Origin: Amycolatopsis iheyensis
Lineage (GTDB): Bacteria; Actinomycetota; Actinomycetes; Mycobacteriales; Pseudonocardiaceae
Assembly: GCF_024703995.1 (NCBI RefSeq)
Contig: NZ_JAMXQV010000026.1
Location: forward strand, 62,001 to 126,000
Length of the DNA: 64,000 nt
Direction: 5' to 3'
The translations under genes and the position numbers were made by a program. Below are positions 24,090 through 32,291 of the stretch, piece after piece; position 1 is the stretch's first letter; every line of letters starts with the position of its first letter. Under the pieces are notes generated by a model that was not told the DNA's origin, ran no database searches, and saw only the letters and a program-made list of their open reading frames with translations.

Positions 24090-25627
24090 CACAGCTCCCG
24101 GGCGAAGAACGCGGTCAGCGGCTCGACGTGCACCTCTTGGTCGTCCCACTCGTTTTCGAGGTTCTCGGTGACGTGGTGGGTCGCGACGAGCTCGCCGCGG
24201 CGGTGGTGCCGGACGATCGGGTGCAGGTAGTGGCCCTCGCCGTGGTCGTTGGCCTTGTCCTGGGCGGCGCGCGCGACGAAGTCGAACGGGTCGATCTTGT
24301 CGTGGTCGGGGCCGTAGTCGAGGGTGATGACGTAGACGTCCTCCGGCGCGTCCCGCAGGACCCGGTCGACCGGCACCTCTTCGAGGTAGCGGGCGGTGTC
24401 ACCGTCGATCTCGAGGACGTCTCCCAGGAAGCCGAACTGCTGGTACAGCGCGGAAGTCCGGTTGATCCGGGTGAGCACGGCCTCGGCCATGGCGTCCGGT
24501 TTGGCCGGCAGCTCGGTGCTCGGCCACGGCGTCTCGTGGTGGCGCTCGTTCAGGACCTTGGCCAGCGCGCGGACGCCGTAGCGGAAGCCGTGGATGAACG
24601 CGCTCGTGGCCTTCTTGAAGTCGCGGACCTGCGTGATCGTGCCGGCGAAGTAGAGGCCGGGCACGTTGACCGACTCCCAGTCCGGCGTCTGCGCGGGGAA
24701 GCGGTCGTCGATGACCAGCTCCGGGCGGCAGTCCTCGTCGAACAACGACGCGTCGAAACGGAAGCCGGTGCAGCCGATCACGCGGTCGTAGCGGATTTCC
24801 TTGATGACCTCGTCGGCGCGGGCGAAGGCGAACTTGACGTGGTAGCCGTCGGCGTCCTTGCGGACCTCGCGGACTTCGCCGTCGAGGATCGCGTGCTGGA
24901 GCTTCAGCTGGTACATGTCGAGGATGCCCGCGTTGTAGGCGCGTAGGTGCCCGACGAAGTGCGTGCGCCAGGCGAGCTTCACCGGCCGCGGGCCGCCGAC
25001 GTGCACGACCGCGGCCTTCTCGATGAGGTTGTCGGCGGTCTCGAACGCCGAGTTCCCCTTGCCGAGCACCAGCACCCGTTGGTCGGTGAAGTCGTCCGGG
25101 TCGACGCTGACGTCCACGTACTGGTCGATCAGCTCGACGCCGGGGAACTGCGGGATGTACGGCTTCGTGACGCCACTGGCCATGATCAACCGGTGCGCTT
25201 TGAACTCCTCGTCACCGGCGGTGAGGATGAAGACAGCGCTTTCCGGGTCACGGCGGATGCGCGTCACCCGGGTGTCGTAGCGGACGTCGACCTTGTGCTT
25301 CGCCGCGTAGTCGGCGAGGTAGCGCAGGAAGTCCGGCGCGTCCGGGAAGAGGAGCTCGCTGTAGTCGGTGAAGACGAGTTCGTCGCCGGGGTCGGCGAGG
25401 ATGGAGTTCCAGTCCATCCGCATCCGCAGCTCCGGGTCGGCGTACCCGGTGTGCTTCTTGTTGATGGAGATGAGGGTCCGGTGCCGGGGGAAGGTCTCGA
25501 AGAAGTGGCCGGGCGCGGAACCGGCCTCCAGCACCAGGTACCGGTGCCCGGCGTGGCCGAGGTGCTGCCCCAGCTGCAACCCGGCGGGACCGGCCCCGAC
25601 GACCAGATAGTCCAGCACTTCCGCCAC
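24089..25627 (-). CDS. FAD-dependent monooxygenase (FMO/FOXRED-like)
   Basis: A 512-residue flavoprotein, first gene of the operon. Two Rossmann motifs are visible: VVGAGPAGLQLGQHLG at the N-terminus for FAD and VLVLGKGNSAFETADNL near residue 185 for NAD(P)H. VIGCTGFRFDASLFD and VPGLYFAGTITQVRDF follow, as in flavin-containing monooxygenases and FOXRED2-type proteins. Unlike FMO enzymes it has a C-terminal extension of about 100 residues (from roughly 400) rich in Asp/His and without a motif I recognise. It probably hydroxylates or oxidises an organic substrate before the FMN oxidase acts. A short 76-bp spacer separates it from the aldo/keto reductase stop upstream. Confidence 0.87.
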   Translation of the reverse strand: MAEVLDYLVVGAGPAGLQLGQHLGHAGHRYLVLEAGSAPGHFFETFPRHRTLISINKKHTGYADPELRMRMDWNSILADPGDELVFTDYSELLFPDAPDFLRYLADYAAKHKVDVRYDTRVTRIRRDPESAVFILTAGDEEFKAHRLIMASGVTKPYIPQFPGVELIDQYVDVSVDPDDFTDQRVLVLGKGNSAFETADNLIEKAAVVHVGGPRPVKLAWRTHFVGHLRAYNAGILDMYQLKLQHAILDGEVREVRKDADGYHVKFAFARADEVIKEIRYDRVIGCTGFRFDASLFDEDCRPELVIDDRFPAQTPDWESVNVPGLYFAGTITQVRDFKKATSAFIHGFRYGVRALAKVLNERHHETPWPSTELPAKPDAMAEAVLTRINRTSALYQQFGFLGDVLEIDGDTARYLEEVPVDRVLRDAPEDVYVITLDYGPDHDKIDPFDFVARAAQDKANDHGEGHYLHPIVRHHRRGELVATHHVTENLENEWDDQEVHVEPLTAFFAREL

Positions 25628-25703
25628 GACGACCTCCTGAAGCTCGGCACCGACCTTGATCGGCGCCGAGCCTGCTCCGGAGATCTCAGAAAAGGCTCAG
25701 AAG

Positions 25704-26681
25704 CTACTTCCCGGCGGCGCGGGCGAGGCGTTCGGGGTAACGCTCCCCCGCGATCGCCTCGGCGGGCGCCGCGGCCGCGATGGCCGCGAGGTCTTCCGCC
25801 GTCAGCTCCAACGAAGCCGCCGCGACGTTCTCCTCGAGGTACTTGCGGCGCTTGGTCCCCGGGATCGGGACGACGTCCTCGCCCTGGGCCTGCACCCACG
25901 CGAGCGCCAGCTGCCCCGCCGTCACACCCTTTTCCTCCGCCAGCTTCCGCAGCGCGTCGACGATCGCCATGTTGCGCTCGAAGTTGCCCTCGGCGAACCG
26001 CGGCAGGCCGCGGCGCATGTCGTCCTCGGGCAGGTCCGCCGCCGACTTCACCGCGCCCGTCAGGAATCCGCGGCCCAGCGGCGAGAACGGCACGACACCG
26101 ATGCCGAGCTCCCGGCACGTGTCGAGGATTTCGCCTTCGATGCCGCGGGTCCACAGCGACCACTCGCTCTGCAGCGCGGTCACCGGGTGCACCGCGTGCG
26201 CGGCGCGGATCGTCGCGGCACTCGCCTCGGAGATCCCGGCGTACCGGATCTTCCCGGCCTCCACCAGCGACGCCAGCGCGCCCCAGGTCTCCTCGATCGG
26301 CGTGTCCGGGTCGACGCGGTGCTGGTAGTAGAGGTCGATGTGGTCGACCCCGAGCCGCCGCAGCGACTCGTCGCAGGACTGCTTGACGTACGCGGCGTCA
26401 CCGCGGGCGCTCATCACGCCGTCGGTCCACACGATGCCGAACTTCGTGGCGAGCACGACCTCGTCGCGGCGGCCGGCGATCGCCCGGCCGACCAGCTCCT
26501 CGTTGACGCCGGCGCCGTAGACGTTCGCCGTGTCGAGCAGGGTCACCCCCAGCTCGAGCGCCCGGTGGACGGTCGCGATCGACTCGTCGTCGTTGTCGCG
26601 GACGCCGTAGGCCTGGCTCATCCCCATGCAGCCGAGGCCCTGGGCGCCGACCTCCAGGCTCCCGAGCTTCCTGGTCTTCAC
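25704..26681 (-). CDS. Aldo/keto reductase
   Basis: A 325-residue NADPH-dependent oxidoreductase of the AKR superfamily (YajO/YakC-like) that reduces aldehydes and ketones. It has GLGCMGMSQAYG, the catalytic DTANVYGAGVNEELVG (Asp, Tyr), the lysine in VLATKFGI, the histidine in LYYQHRVDP and the cofactor motif IPGTKRRKYLEENV. The ATG overlaps the stop of the MerR gene (ATGA), so the reductase is expressed from the MerR promoter at 27086-27116. The likely role is detoxification of reactive carbonyls sensed by the regulator. Confidence 0.93.
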   Translation of the reverse strand: MKTRKLGSLEVGAQGLGCMGMSQAYGVRDNDDESIATVHRALELGVTLLDTANVYGAGVNEELVGRAIAGRRDEVVLATKFGIVWTDGVMSARGDAAYVKQSCDESLRRLGVDHIDLYYQHRVDPDTPIEETWGALASLVEAGKIRYAGISEASAATIRAAHAVHPVTALQSEWSLWTRGIEGEILDTCRELGIGVVPFSPLGRGFLTGAVKSAADLPEDDMRRGLPRFAEGNFERNMAIVDALRKLAEEKGVTAGQLALAWVQAQGEDVVPIPGTKRRKYLEENVAAASLELTAEDLAAIAAAAPAEAIAGERYPERLARAAGK

Positions 26682-27079
26682 GCGGAAATTCCCTCCCTCT
26701 CCGGTTCCACACCGAACGCCTTGCGTTCGATCTGCGCGTAGTTGTCGATCTTGTAGTCGAGGATGTCGAGGCAGCCCTGCAGCTCGGCGATCCGCTCGGC
26801 GACCGACCGCCGCTGCTCCACCAGCAGGGCCTTGCGGCGCCCGGCGCTCGCGACGCCGTGGCGGCGCAGCGACGCGTACTCCCGCATGCTCTTGATCGGC
26901 ATGCCGGTGGTCCGCAGCTTGGTCAGGAACCCCAGCCAGTTGAGGTCGTCGTCGGAGTAGGCCCGGCGGCCCGCGGCGTCCCGCGCGGGCGGGTCGAGCA
27001 GTTTGATGCGCTCGTAGTACCGGAGGGTGTCGATGGACAGTCCGCTACGTCGCGCGGCTTCCGCTATCGAGTAGCTCAT
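26678..27079 (-). CDS. MerR-family regulator of the aldo/keto reductase
   Basis: A 133-residue MerR protein: winged helix YSIAEAARRSGLSIDTLRYY and ERIKLLDPPARD, then a dimerisation helix with RIAELQGCLDILDYKIDNY. A single Cys in the coiled-coil region may be redox- or electrophile-responsive, as in the NmlR/AdhR-type subfamily that controls aldehyde-detoxifying enzymes; this is inference. It is the first gene of a two-gene operon with the reductase and lies directly on its own operator, the start codon falling at or next to the predicted transcription start. Confidence 0.92.
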   Translation of the reverse strand: MSYSIAEAARRSGLSIDTLRYYERIKLLDPPARDAAGRRAYSDDDLNWLGFLTKLRTTGMPIKSMREYASLRRHGVASAGRRKALLVEQRRSVAERIAELQGCLDILDYKIDNYAQIERKAFGVEPEREGISA

Positions 27080-27085
27080 GAGCCG

Positions 27086-27116
27086 ACACTACGACCTGGA
27101 GTGCACTCCAGGTCAA
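27086..27116 (-). promoter_or_regulatory. MerR-type promoter with 19-bp spacer and 22-bp palindrome
   Basis: On the minus strand, -35 TTGACC and -10 TAGTGT (complement of 27086-27091) are separated by exactly 19 bp, the over-long spacing characteristic of MerR-activated promoters. The spacer contains a perfect 22-bp palindrome at 27093-27114 with half GACCTGGAGTG, closely resembling known MerR-family dyads. The -10 lies six bases before the start codon at 27079, predicting a leaderless, autoregulated transcript. Confidence 0.88.
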
Positions 27117-27162
27117 ATCTTGGCTCTGGTCATAAATAACACTGTTGCACTACGCTCCGTAG

Positions 27163-27780
27163 ATGGCTCGACCACGCACGCACGACGAAGCGCTCCGCCT
27201 GAAGCTGCTCGACCGGGCCGGGGAGCTCATCGCCGCCGACGGGCCGAAGGCGCTTTCCCTGCGGAAACTGGCCGCCGACGCCGGGACGTCGACCACCGCC
27301 GTCTACTCCCTCTTCGGCAGCAAACCCGATTTGGTGAACGCTCTCTACACCGAGGGCTTCCGCCGCTTCGGCGCGCGCATGGCCGGCACCGCGCTGACCG
27401 GTGACCCGGTCGAGGACCTCGTCGCGCTCGGCAGCGCGTACCGCGCGAGCGCGCTGGCCGACCCGAACCTCTACGGGATCATGTTCACCAGGTCGGTGCC
27501 CGGGTTCGAGCCCAACGAAGACGCGGAGAAGCTGGCCCGCAAGACCCTCGAGCCGTTGGAGGCGATCATCCGCCGGGCCATCGCCGACGGCGTCTTCCTC
27601 GACGTCCCGCCGGCGACGGTCGCCGTCGGCTGCTGGGCGTTCGTGCACGGGCTGGTCAGCCTGGAGCTGACCGGCAACCTGCCGGAGGGATTCGACGTCA
27701 CGGGCTCGTACGAGACGGCCCTGCGCGCGAACGCCTCCGGCTGGCTGCGGCCTCACAGCAGCGGCAAGGACCCTTCGTAG
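27163..27780 (+). CDS. TetR-family regulator
   Basis: A 205-residue TetR-type regulator. The DNA-binding domain reads LDRAGELIAADGPKALSLRK and AGTSTTAVYSLFGSKPDLVNAL; the C-terminal domain has the WHG-type helix with CWAFVHGLVSLELTG. ATG start shortly downstream of the divergent MerR promoter. Its last 28 bp overlap the 3-prime end of the convergent anti-sigma-like gene. The target is unknown; the divergent MerR/AKR operon is a candidate, although that operon already has its own regulator. Confidence 0.9.
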   Translation: MARPRTHDEALRLKLLDRAGELIAADGPKALSLRKLAADAGTSTTAVYSLFGSKPDLVNALYTEGFRRFGARMAGTALTGDPVEDLVALGSAYRASALADPNLYGIMFTRSVPGFEPNEDAEKLARKTLEPLEAIIRRAIADGVFLDVPPATVAVGCWAFVHGLVSLELTGNLPEGFDVTGSYETALRANASGWLRPHSSGKDPS

Positions 27781-29003
27781 ACGAGCCGGTCGTTCGCGTC
27801 CCACGCCCGGACGCGCACCTTCGCCTCCGGTGTCAGGGCGATCTTCCTCGGCAGCCAGGCGAGCGCCATGCCGTCGGTGACCGCCAGGTCGGCGCCGTTG
27901 TCCGCGTCGAACTCGAAGCCCGCCGAGGTCGCCGCGGCCGGCAGCACCACAGCGACCGGGTTGCGGGCGGCGCCGGCCGGAGCGCCCGATTCGGCGCCGC
28001 CGAGCGTGCTCACCCGCAGGAGCCGCGCCGGGACATCCCGGGCCGCCACCAGGTCGGGGTAGGCCCGGGCCCGCGTCTTCCCCGGCCGTTGGTAGTCCGG
28101 CTCCCGCGTGCAGACGATCACGCGGTCGCCGCGGCGGCCCATGACCACCTGCTGGTCGTTCTCCTTCAGCAGCGGTCCCGGCCGGTAGGCCGCGGCGTCC
28201 GGGATCACCTCCTCGGCGTCGGCCAGGCAGTCGCCGAGGGCCCGGCCCGCCGCCGAGGTCCGGTCGGCGGGCTCCGGGCGGTCGGTCACCGCGAGCAGCG
28301 GCGCCGGGGCCGCCGGGAGGTCCACCTTCCGCGGCTGCCCCGGCCCGCCGTCGATGAGCGCGACCGCCGTCCGGTCCGGCGCGGTTCGGGTGTGGGCCAC
28401 GAACTGGCGGCTGACCGGCGAGAACTCGACGTCGCTCCCGCTCGACCCGTCGGGGGTCGACGTCGTGAGGGACGCCTTCGGCCACGCCGGGTCCAGCACC
28501 CCGCCGACCAGCCCGGTCGCGCTGTGCAGCAGCAGCCCGGACCGGCTGCCCGGCGCGTACGCGGGCGTGGCAGCCGGGTCCGACAGCGTCACGGTGGTCG
28601 CGGTCGTCTCGCAGAACATCGGCCTGCCCGCGGCGGTGGCCGCGACCACGGCGTCCCCTTCGAGCTCTTCGGTCAACAACGGGACCCACTCCGCGCGCGG
28701 CGGCACGCGCTCGGCCTTGCCCGCCGCGTGCACCGCGGCCCAGCAGCGGTCCAGCGCCATGGTCGCGAGCTTGGCGTCGAGCTGCAACCCGCCGGCGACC
28801 GCGGGCGGCACTTCTGCGGGCCGCCGCGCCTGCTGCGTCACGACGACCGCGCCCGCGGCCAGCACGACGACCGCGGCCGCGGCGGCGTACCAGACGTGCT
28901 TGGTGCGCCGCGGCTCGCCGATCCCCGCGCGCACTTCGGCGCGCAGCCGCTCGCGCACGTCGTCCGGCAGGACGCGCGGCGACGGAAGCCCGAAATCGCT
29001 CAT
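27753..29003 (-). CDS. Single-pass membrane protein, probable ECF sigma partner
   Basis: A 416-residue protein: a short cytoplasmic N-terminus (VLPDDVRERLRAEVRAGIG), one membrane segment near residues 38-58 (VWYAAAAAVVVLAAGAVVV) and a long extracytoplasmic domain with several cysteines (for example MALDRCWAAVHAAGK, RPMFCETTATT, GDCLADAEEV, VIVCTREP). It overlaps the ECF sigma gene by 4 bp, the usual place of an anti-sigma factor, but the cytoplasmic part is too short for a zinc-anti-sigma (no HxxxCxxC). It may therefore act as a sensor or co-regulator rather than a classical anti-sigma factor. Confidence 0.72.
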   Translation of the reverse strand: MSDFGLPSPRVLPDDVRERLRAEVRAGIGEPRRTKHVWYAAAAAVVVLAAGAVVVTQQARRPAEVPPAVAGGLQLDAKLATMALDRCWAAVHAAGKAERVPPRAEWVPLLTEELEGDAVVAATAAGRPMFCETTATTVTLSDPAATPAYAPGSRSGLLLHSATGLVGGVLDPAWPKASLTTSTPDGSSGSDVEFSPVSRQFVAHTRTAPDRTAVALIDGGPGQPRKVDLPAAPAPLLAVTDRPEPADRTSAAGRALGDCLADAEEVIPDAAAYRPGPLLKENDQQVVMGRRGDRVIVCTREPDYQRPGKTRARAYPDLVAARDVPARLLRVSTLGGAESGAPAGAARNPVAVVLPAAATSAGFEFDADNGADLAVTDGMALAWLPRKIALTPEAKVRVRAWDANDRLVYEGSLPLL

Positions 29004-29569
29004 TTCTCCTCCAGCAAGGTGCGCAGCCGGGCGCGGGCCCGGGACAGGTGGGAGCGGACGGTGACCTCCGCGACCGCGAGCAGCGCGGCGGCGTCGGCGA
29101 CACTCAGGTCGCCGAGCAGGCAGAGCTCGACGACGTCCCGCTGCGCCTTCGGCAGCGTTCGCACGGCGTCGAGGACCTCGCGCAGCCGCTGTTCGCCGTC
29201 GATCTGCTCGGCGACGGCCTCGGCGTGGTCGGACTCCACCGGCGGGTCCGGGATCTTCCGCAGCAGCCGCAGGCGACGTCTGGCGCCGCGGTGCTCGGAG
29301 CGCGCGAGGTTGCCCGCGACCGTGTACAGCCACGGCAAGGCGCTGTCGCGCACGAGCCGCACGTCGCGGCGCTTGCGCCAGGCGATCAGGAAGGTGTTCG
29401 AGGTGAGGTCTTCGGCGGCGGCCCACGAACCGGTCAGCCGGTACGCGTGGTTCCAGACCGCCTGGACGTGCCGTTCGAACAGCGCGGTGAACGCGCTTTC
29501 GTCGCCCCGCCCCCACAGCTCCGCGTCAGCACGCACCGACTCCCCCGGCCCGGTCAGCTCAATGGTCAC
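29000..29569 (-). CDS. ECF RNA polymerase sigma factor
   Basis: A 189-residue extracytoplasmic-function sigma factor. Region 2 is AFTALFERHVQAVWNHAYRL with AAEDLTSNTFLIAWRKR, and region 4 is LPKAQRDVVELCLLGDLSVADAAALL, here seen as LPKAQRDVVEL then VADAAALLAVAEVTVRSHLS. The start is GTG at 29569 (VTIELTGPGE read as Met), 5 bp downstream of the pentapeptide gene stop. The sigma is coupled to the membrane-protein gene by ATGA overlap. Its regulon probably includes this operon; no autoregulatory promoter was identified because the upstream gene is nearly contiguous. Confidence 0.92.
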   Translation of the reverse strand: MTIELTGPGESVRADAELWGRGDESAFTALFERHVQAVWNHAYRLTGSWAAAEDLTSNTFLIAWRKRRDVRLVRDSALPWLYTVAGNLARSEHRGARRRLRLLRKIPDPPVESDHAEAVAEQIDGEQRLREVLDAVRTLPKAQRDVVELCLLGDLSVADAAALLAVAEVTVRSHLSRARARLRTLLEEK

Positions 29570-29574
29570 ACCGG

Positions 29575-30558
29575 CTAGTGGCCGGCACCGCCCCCGGTGT
29601 TGTGCGGCCGGTCCGGGAGTTCGAGCTGCTCGTGCTCCCCGCCCTCGAAGTCGACGTCGCCGTCGAAGTCCGTGTTCGTGAACTCGAAGCGCCCGCCCGA
29701 GCGGGTCCGGGTGAACACGGCGTCGCCGCCGAAGCGAGCCCAGGAGAAGAAGGCGCCCTCCGGGAAGACCGACCGGTCGAAGTTCGCCAGCTCCTTGAAC
29801 GTCGTGCCGTAGAACCCCACCCGGCGGGTGAAGGTCGTGCCGCGGATGTGGACCGCGCCGACGAAGCGGGCTCGGCTGAAGTCCGCGGCCGCCACGGTGC
29901 AGCCACTCAGCCGGAAGTCGACGAGCACGGCCCGCTGCAGGTCGATCGACATGCCGGGCCAGTAGCCGGGGCCGTCGTGGCTCAGATGGGTCTTGAGCAG
30001 GTCCTGCGCGGTCAGCCGGACCAGCAGCTCGGGCTGGTCGTGGTCGTCGGCGAGGTCGTTCGCCGCCCGGCCCTTGAGGCCCGCCGCCAGGTCCTTGAAC
30101 GGCATCCGCAGGTACGCGCACAGGACGTTGACGATCGTCTGGCGCTGCTTCGGGTTGTCCTGCCCGAGCCGCTCCAGCGCGTACAGCCCGCCGAGGCGGA
30201 CCGGCGCCTTGTCGCTGCCGAGCTGCTCGACGGCCTTCGTGTACAGCTCGGTGACGCGCCGCTCCTCGAGGTCCCGCTCGGTCACGCCCGCGACGCGGGT
30301 CGTCTCGGCGAGCTGGAGCTCGAGCGTGCGCTGGCGGCGCGTCGCCAGCCACAGCGCGAAGACGCCACCCGCGCCCGCCCCGACCCCGAACGCCGTCTTG
30401 ACGGCGTCGATGCGCACGGGCGCGTTCGGCTCACCGGACCAGGCCAGGAACAGCCAGAGCAACCCGGCCGTCACGACCGCGACGGCGACGGCCGTGCCGG
30501 CGATCCACCGCCACTTCAGGACCGGCAACGGCTCAGACGGCGCCGTACTGGCGGTCAC
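29575..30558 (-). CDS. Pentapeptide-repeat membrane protein
   Basis: A 327-residue protein with two N-terminal membrane segments (IAGTAVAVAVVTAGLLWLFLA and a shorter one near residues 52-70), a helical linker and a C-terminal right-handed beta-helix of degenerate pentapeptides such as VDFRLSGCTV, ADFSRARFVG, TTFKELANFDRSVF and FEFTNTDFDGDVDFEG, with the central Phe/Leu at every fifth position. Such repeats mediate protein contacts; the membrane-anchored type is common in actinomycetes without known function. It begins inside the 3-prime end of upp (26-bp overlap) and is probably cotranscribed with it and with the sigma gene. Confidence 0.85.
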   Translation of the reverse strand: MTASTAPSEPLPVLKWRWIAGTAVAVAVVTAGLLWLFLAWSGEPNAPVRIDAVKTAFGVGAGAGGVFALWLATRRQRTLELQLAETTRVAGVTERDLEERRVTELYTKAVEQLGSDKAPVRLGGLYALERLGQDNPKQRQTIVNVLCAYLRMPFKDLAAGLKGRAANDLADDHDQPELLVRLTAQDLLKTHLSHDGPGYWPGMSIDLQRAVLVDFRLSGCTVAAADFSRARFVGAVHIRGTTFTRRVGFYGTTFKELANFDRSVFPEGAFFSWARFGGDAVFTRTRSGGRFEFTNTDFDGDVDFEGGEHEQLELPDRPHNTGGGAGH

Positions 30559-31156
30559 CGGCGTCGCCGAGACCCGGCACGATGAAGCCCGAGTCGTTGA
30601 GGCGCTCGTCGATGCTCGCGGTGACCACGCGGACCGGTAGGCCGGTCTTCTCCAGGTGCGCCAGGCCTTCCGGCGCGGCGAGCGCGCAGATGGCCGTGAC
30701 GTCGTCGGCGCCGCGGTCGGTGAGCAGCCGGATCGTGTACTCCATCGAGCCGCCGGTGGCGAGCATCGGGTCGAGCACCAGCACCGGCCGGTCGGCGAGC
30801 GACTCCGGCAGCGATTCGAGGTACGGCGTCGGCTTGAGGGTCTCCTCGTCGCGGGCCAGGCCGACGAAGCCCATCTGCGCGTCCGGGATCAGCTTGTGCG
30901 CCTGGTCGGCCATGCCGAGGCCGGCCCGCAGCACCGGGACGAGCAGCGGCGGCTTCGCGAGCTTGTAGCCGTCGGTGCGCGCGACCGGCGTGTGGATCCG
31001 CTCGGTCTTCACCGGGACGTCGCGCGTGGCTTCGTAGACCAGCATGACGGTCAGCTCGTGCAGCGCGGCCCGGAACGCGGCGCTGTCCGTGCGCGCGTCG
31101 CGCATCGTGGAGAGCCGGGCCTTCGCGAGGGGGTGATCGACGACGTGCACATCCAT
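30533..31156 (-). CDS. upp: Uracil phosphoribosyltransferase
   Basis: A 207-residue enzyme that makes UMP from uracil and PRPP, the final step of pyrimidine base salvage. The family motifs are clear: MRDARTDSAAFRAALHELTV, PLLVPVLRAGLGM, the PRPP loop VLVLDPMLATGGSM, and the C-terminal uracil-binding GFIVPGLGDAGDR. The ATG at 31156 is seven bases after TAGATT on the minus strand, so the gene is probably leaderless with its -10 inside the last codons of the phosphatase gene. It works with cdd and deoA elsewhere in the window, which deliver uracil. Confidence 0.97.
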   Translation of the reverse strand: MDVHVVDHPLAKARLSTMRDARTDSAAFRAALHELTVMLVYEATRDVPVKTERIHTPVARTDGYKLAKPPLLVPVLRAGLGMADQAHKLIPDAQMGFVGLARDEETLKPTPYLESLPESLADRPVLVLDPMLATGGSMEYTIRLLTDRGADDVTAICALAAPEGLAHLEKTGLPVRVVTASIDERLNDSGFIVPGLGDAGDRQYGAV

Positions 31157-31161
31157 GCGGG

Positions 31162-31584
31162 TCAATCTAGCCGTTTCGCGAAGCTCTTCACCCAGCCGCG
31201 CTGCCAGGGTGTTTCGACGGCGCGTTCGTTGTAGTGCTGTCTCGTCCAGGCGACGGCTTGGTCGGCTGGGACGCCGGAGAGGATCGCGAGGCAGGCCATC
31301 ACGGTGCCGGTCCGCCCGGCGCCGCCGTAGCAAGCGACCTCGACGGTTTCGGTCTTGGCGCGCTCGTGCAGCGCCTTGATCTTTTCGCGGGCTTCTCGCG
31401 GGTTGGCCGGCAGCAGGAAGTCGGGCCAGGTGATCCACTCGTGCGGCCAGGTGATGCCGCCGCCGTGCTTGCGCCGCAACCGGCTCGTGCCCAGGTAGAG
31501 CCCGAAATCCGGCTCGGGTCCTGCCGGGCGCGGCTTGCCCAGCCCGCGTCCGCTCGCTCTCGTGCCGTCCGGAAACTCGACCAT
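31162..31584 (-). CDS. Small protein-tyrosine/dual-specificity phosphatase-like protein
   Basis: A 140-residue protein with the cysteine phosphatase P-loop CYGGAGRTG (CX5R, Cys near residue 85), preceded by the general fold elements of dual-specificity phosphatases (EWITWPDFLLP, ALHERAKTETVEVAC) and followed by AVAWTRQHYNERAVETPWQ. It is shorter than typical DSPs but complete around the active site. It may act on phosphoproteins, lipids or small molecules. It lies 5 bp upstream of upp on the same strand, though upp appears to have its own promoter inside its end. I chose the ATG at 31584; a longer in-frame start overlaps the divergent DUF1707 gene. Confidence 0.78.
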   Translation of the reverse strand: MVEFPDGTRASGRGLGKPRPAGPEPDFGLYLGTSRLRRKHGGGITWPHEWITWPDFLLPANPREAREKIKALHERAKTETVEVACYGGAGRTGTVMACLAILSGVPADQAVAWTRQHYNERAVETPWQRGWVKSFAKRLD

Positions 31585-31645
31585 CGGCCCAGTGTCCTCT
31601 GAAAGGTGGACACGCAGGGTGGTTTTCGCCGCTAAGCTCCGCCGG

Positions 31646-32284
31646 GTGAGCGAACTGACGCCCGACCAGATGCGGGCTTCCGACGCGGACCGTGAACGCG
31701 TCGCGCAGGTGCTGCACAACGCCCTCTCGGAAGGGCGGATCACGGTGAACGAGCTGGAAGAGCGCCTCTCGACGGTCTACGCGGCGAAGACGGTGGGCGA
31801 GCTGAAGCCGGTGACGGCGGACCTCCCGACGTCGTCGGCGGCCCTCGAACCGGCGACGACGCGGGCCCTGGGCTTCCCGGACCAGCGCATCGGCGGCCAC
31901 CCGGGTTCCCCGGTGTCGATCGGGGTGCTGTCGGGCGCGGTCCGCAAGGGCAGCTGGGTGCTGCCCCCACAGCACAACAGCTTCGCGTTCTGGGGCGGCG
32001 CGGAAATCGACCTGCGCCAGGCCCGCTTCGCGGACCGCCAGTGCACGATCACGGCGGTGGCGATCATGGGCGGCATCCAGATCACGGTCCCCGACGACAT
32101 CAACGTGGACGTCACGGGGATCGGGTTCATGGGCGGGTTCGTGCTGGAGGACAAGTCGGGGGCGCCACCCGCGCCGCCCACCGCGCCGACAGTGAAGATC
32201 AACGGGCTCGGCTTCTGGGGCGGGGTCGTCGTCTATCGGAAGCCGGCCAAGCGGTCGGAACCACCGCAGATCGAAGGGGCCTGA
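31646..32284 (+). CDS. DUF1707 domain protein
   Basis: A 212-residue protein with the actinobacterial DUF1707 (SHOCT-like) N-terminal domain MRASDADRERVAQVLHNALS and GRITVNELEERLSTVY (first 55 residues), and a C-terminal beta-rich domain with FWGGAEIDLRQARF and AIMGGIQITVPDDINVDVTG, resembling the toast-rack-type domain of LiaF-like proteins. No membrane segment is seen. The combination suggests a cell-envelope stress-related scaffold. GTG start seven bases after TAAGCT, so likely leaderless. A perfect 10-bp-arm inverted repeat follows its stop. Confidence 0.85.
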   Translation: MSELTPDQMRASDADRERVAQVLHNALSEGRITVNELEERLSTVYAAKTVGELKPVTADLPTSSAALEPATTRALGFPDQRIGGHPGSPVSIGVLSGAVRKGSWVLPPQHNSFAFWGGAEIDLRQARFADRQCTITAVAIMGGIQITVPDDINVDVTGIGFMGGFVLEDKSGAPPAPPTAPTVKINGLGFWGGVVVYRKPAKRSEPPQIEGA

Positions 32285-32291
32285 CCTCGAC

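Noticed and set aside
18581..25627. Mycofactocin locus, because of the MftD-like FMN oxidase
   Set aside because: No MftA precursor, MftB or radical-SAM MftC gene is present; the oxidase fits the general alpha-hydroxy-acid oxidase family.
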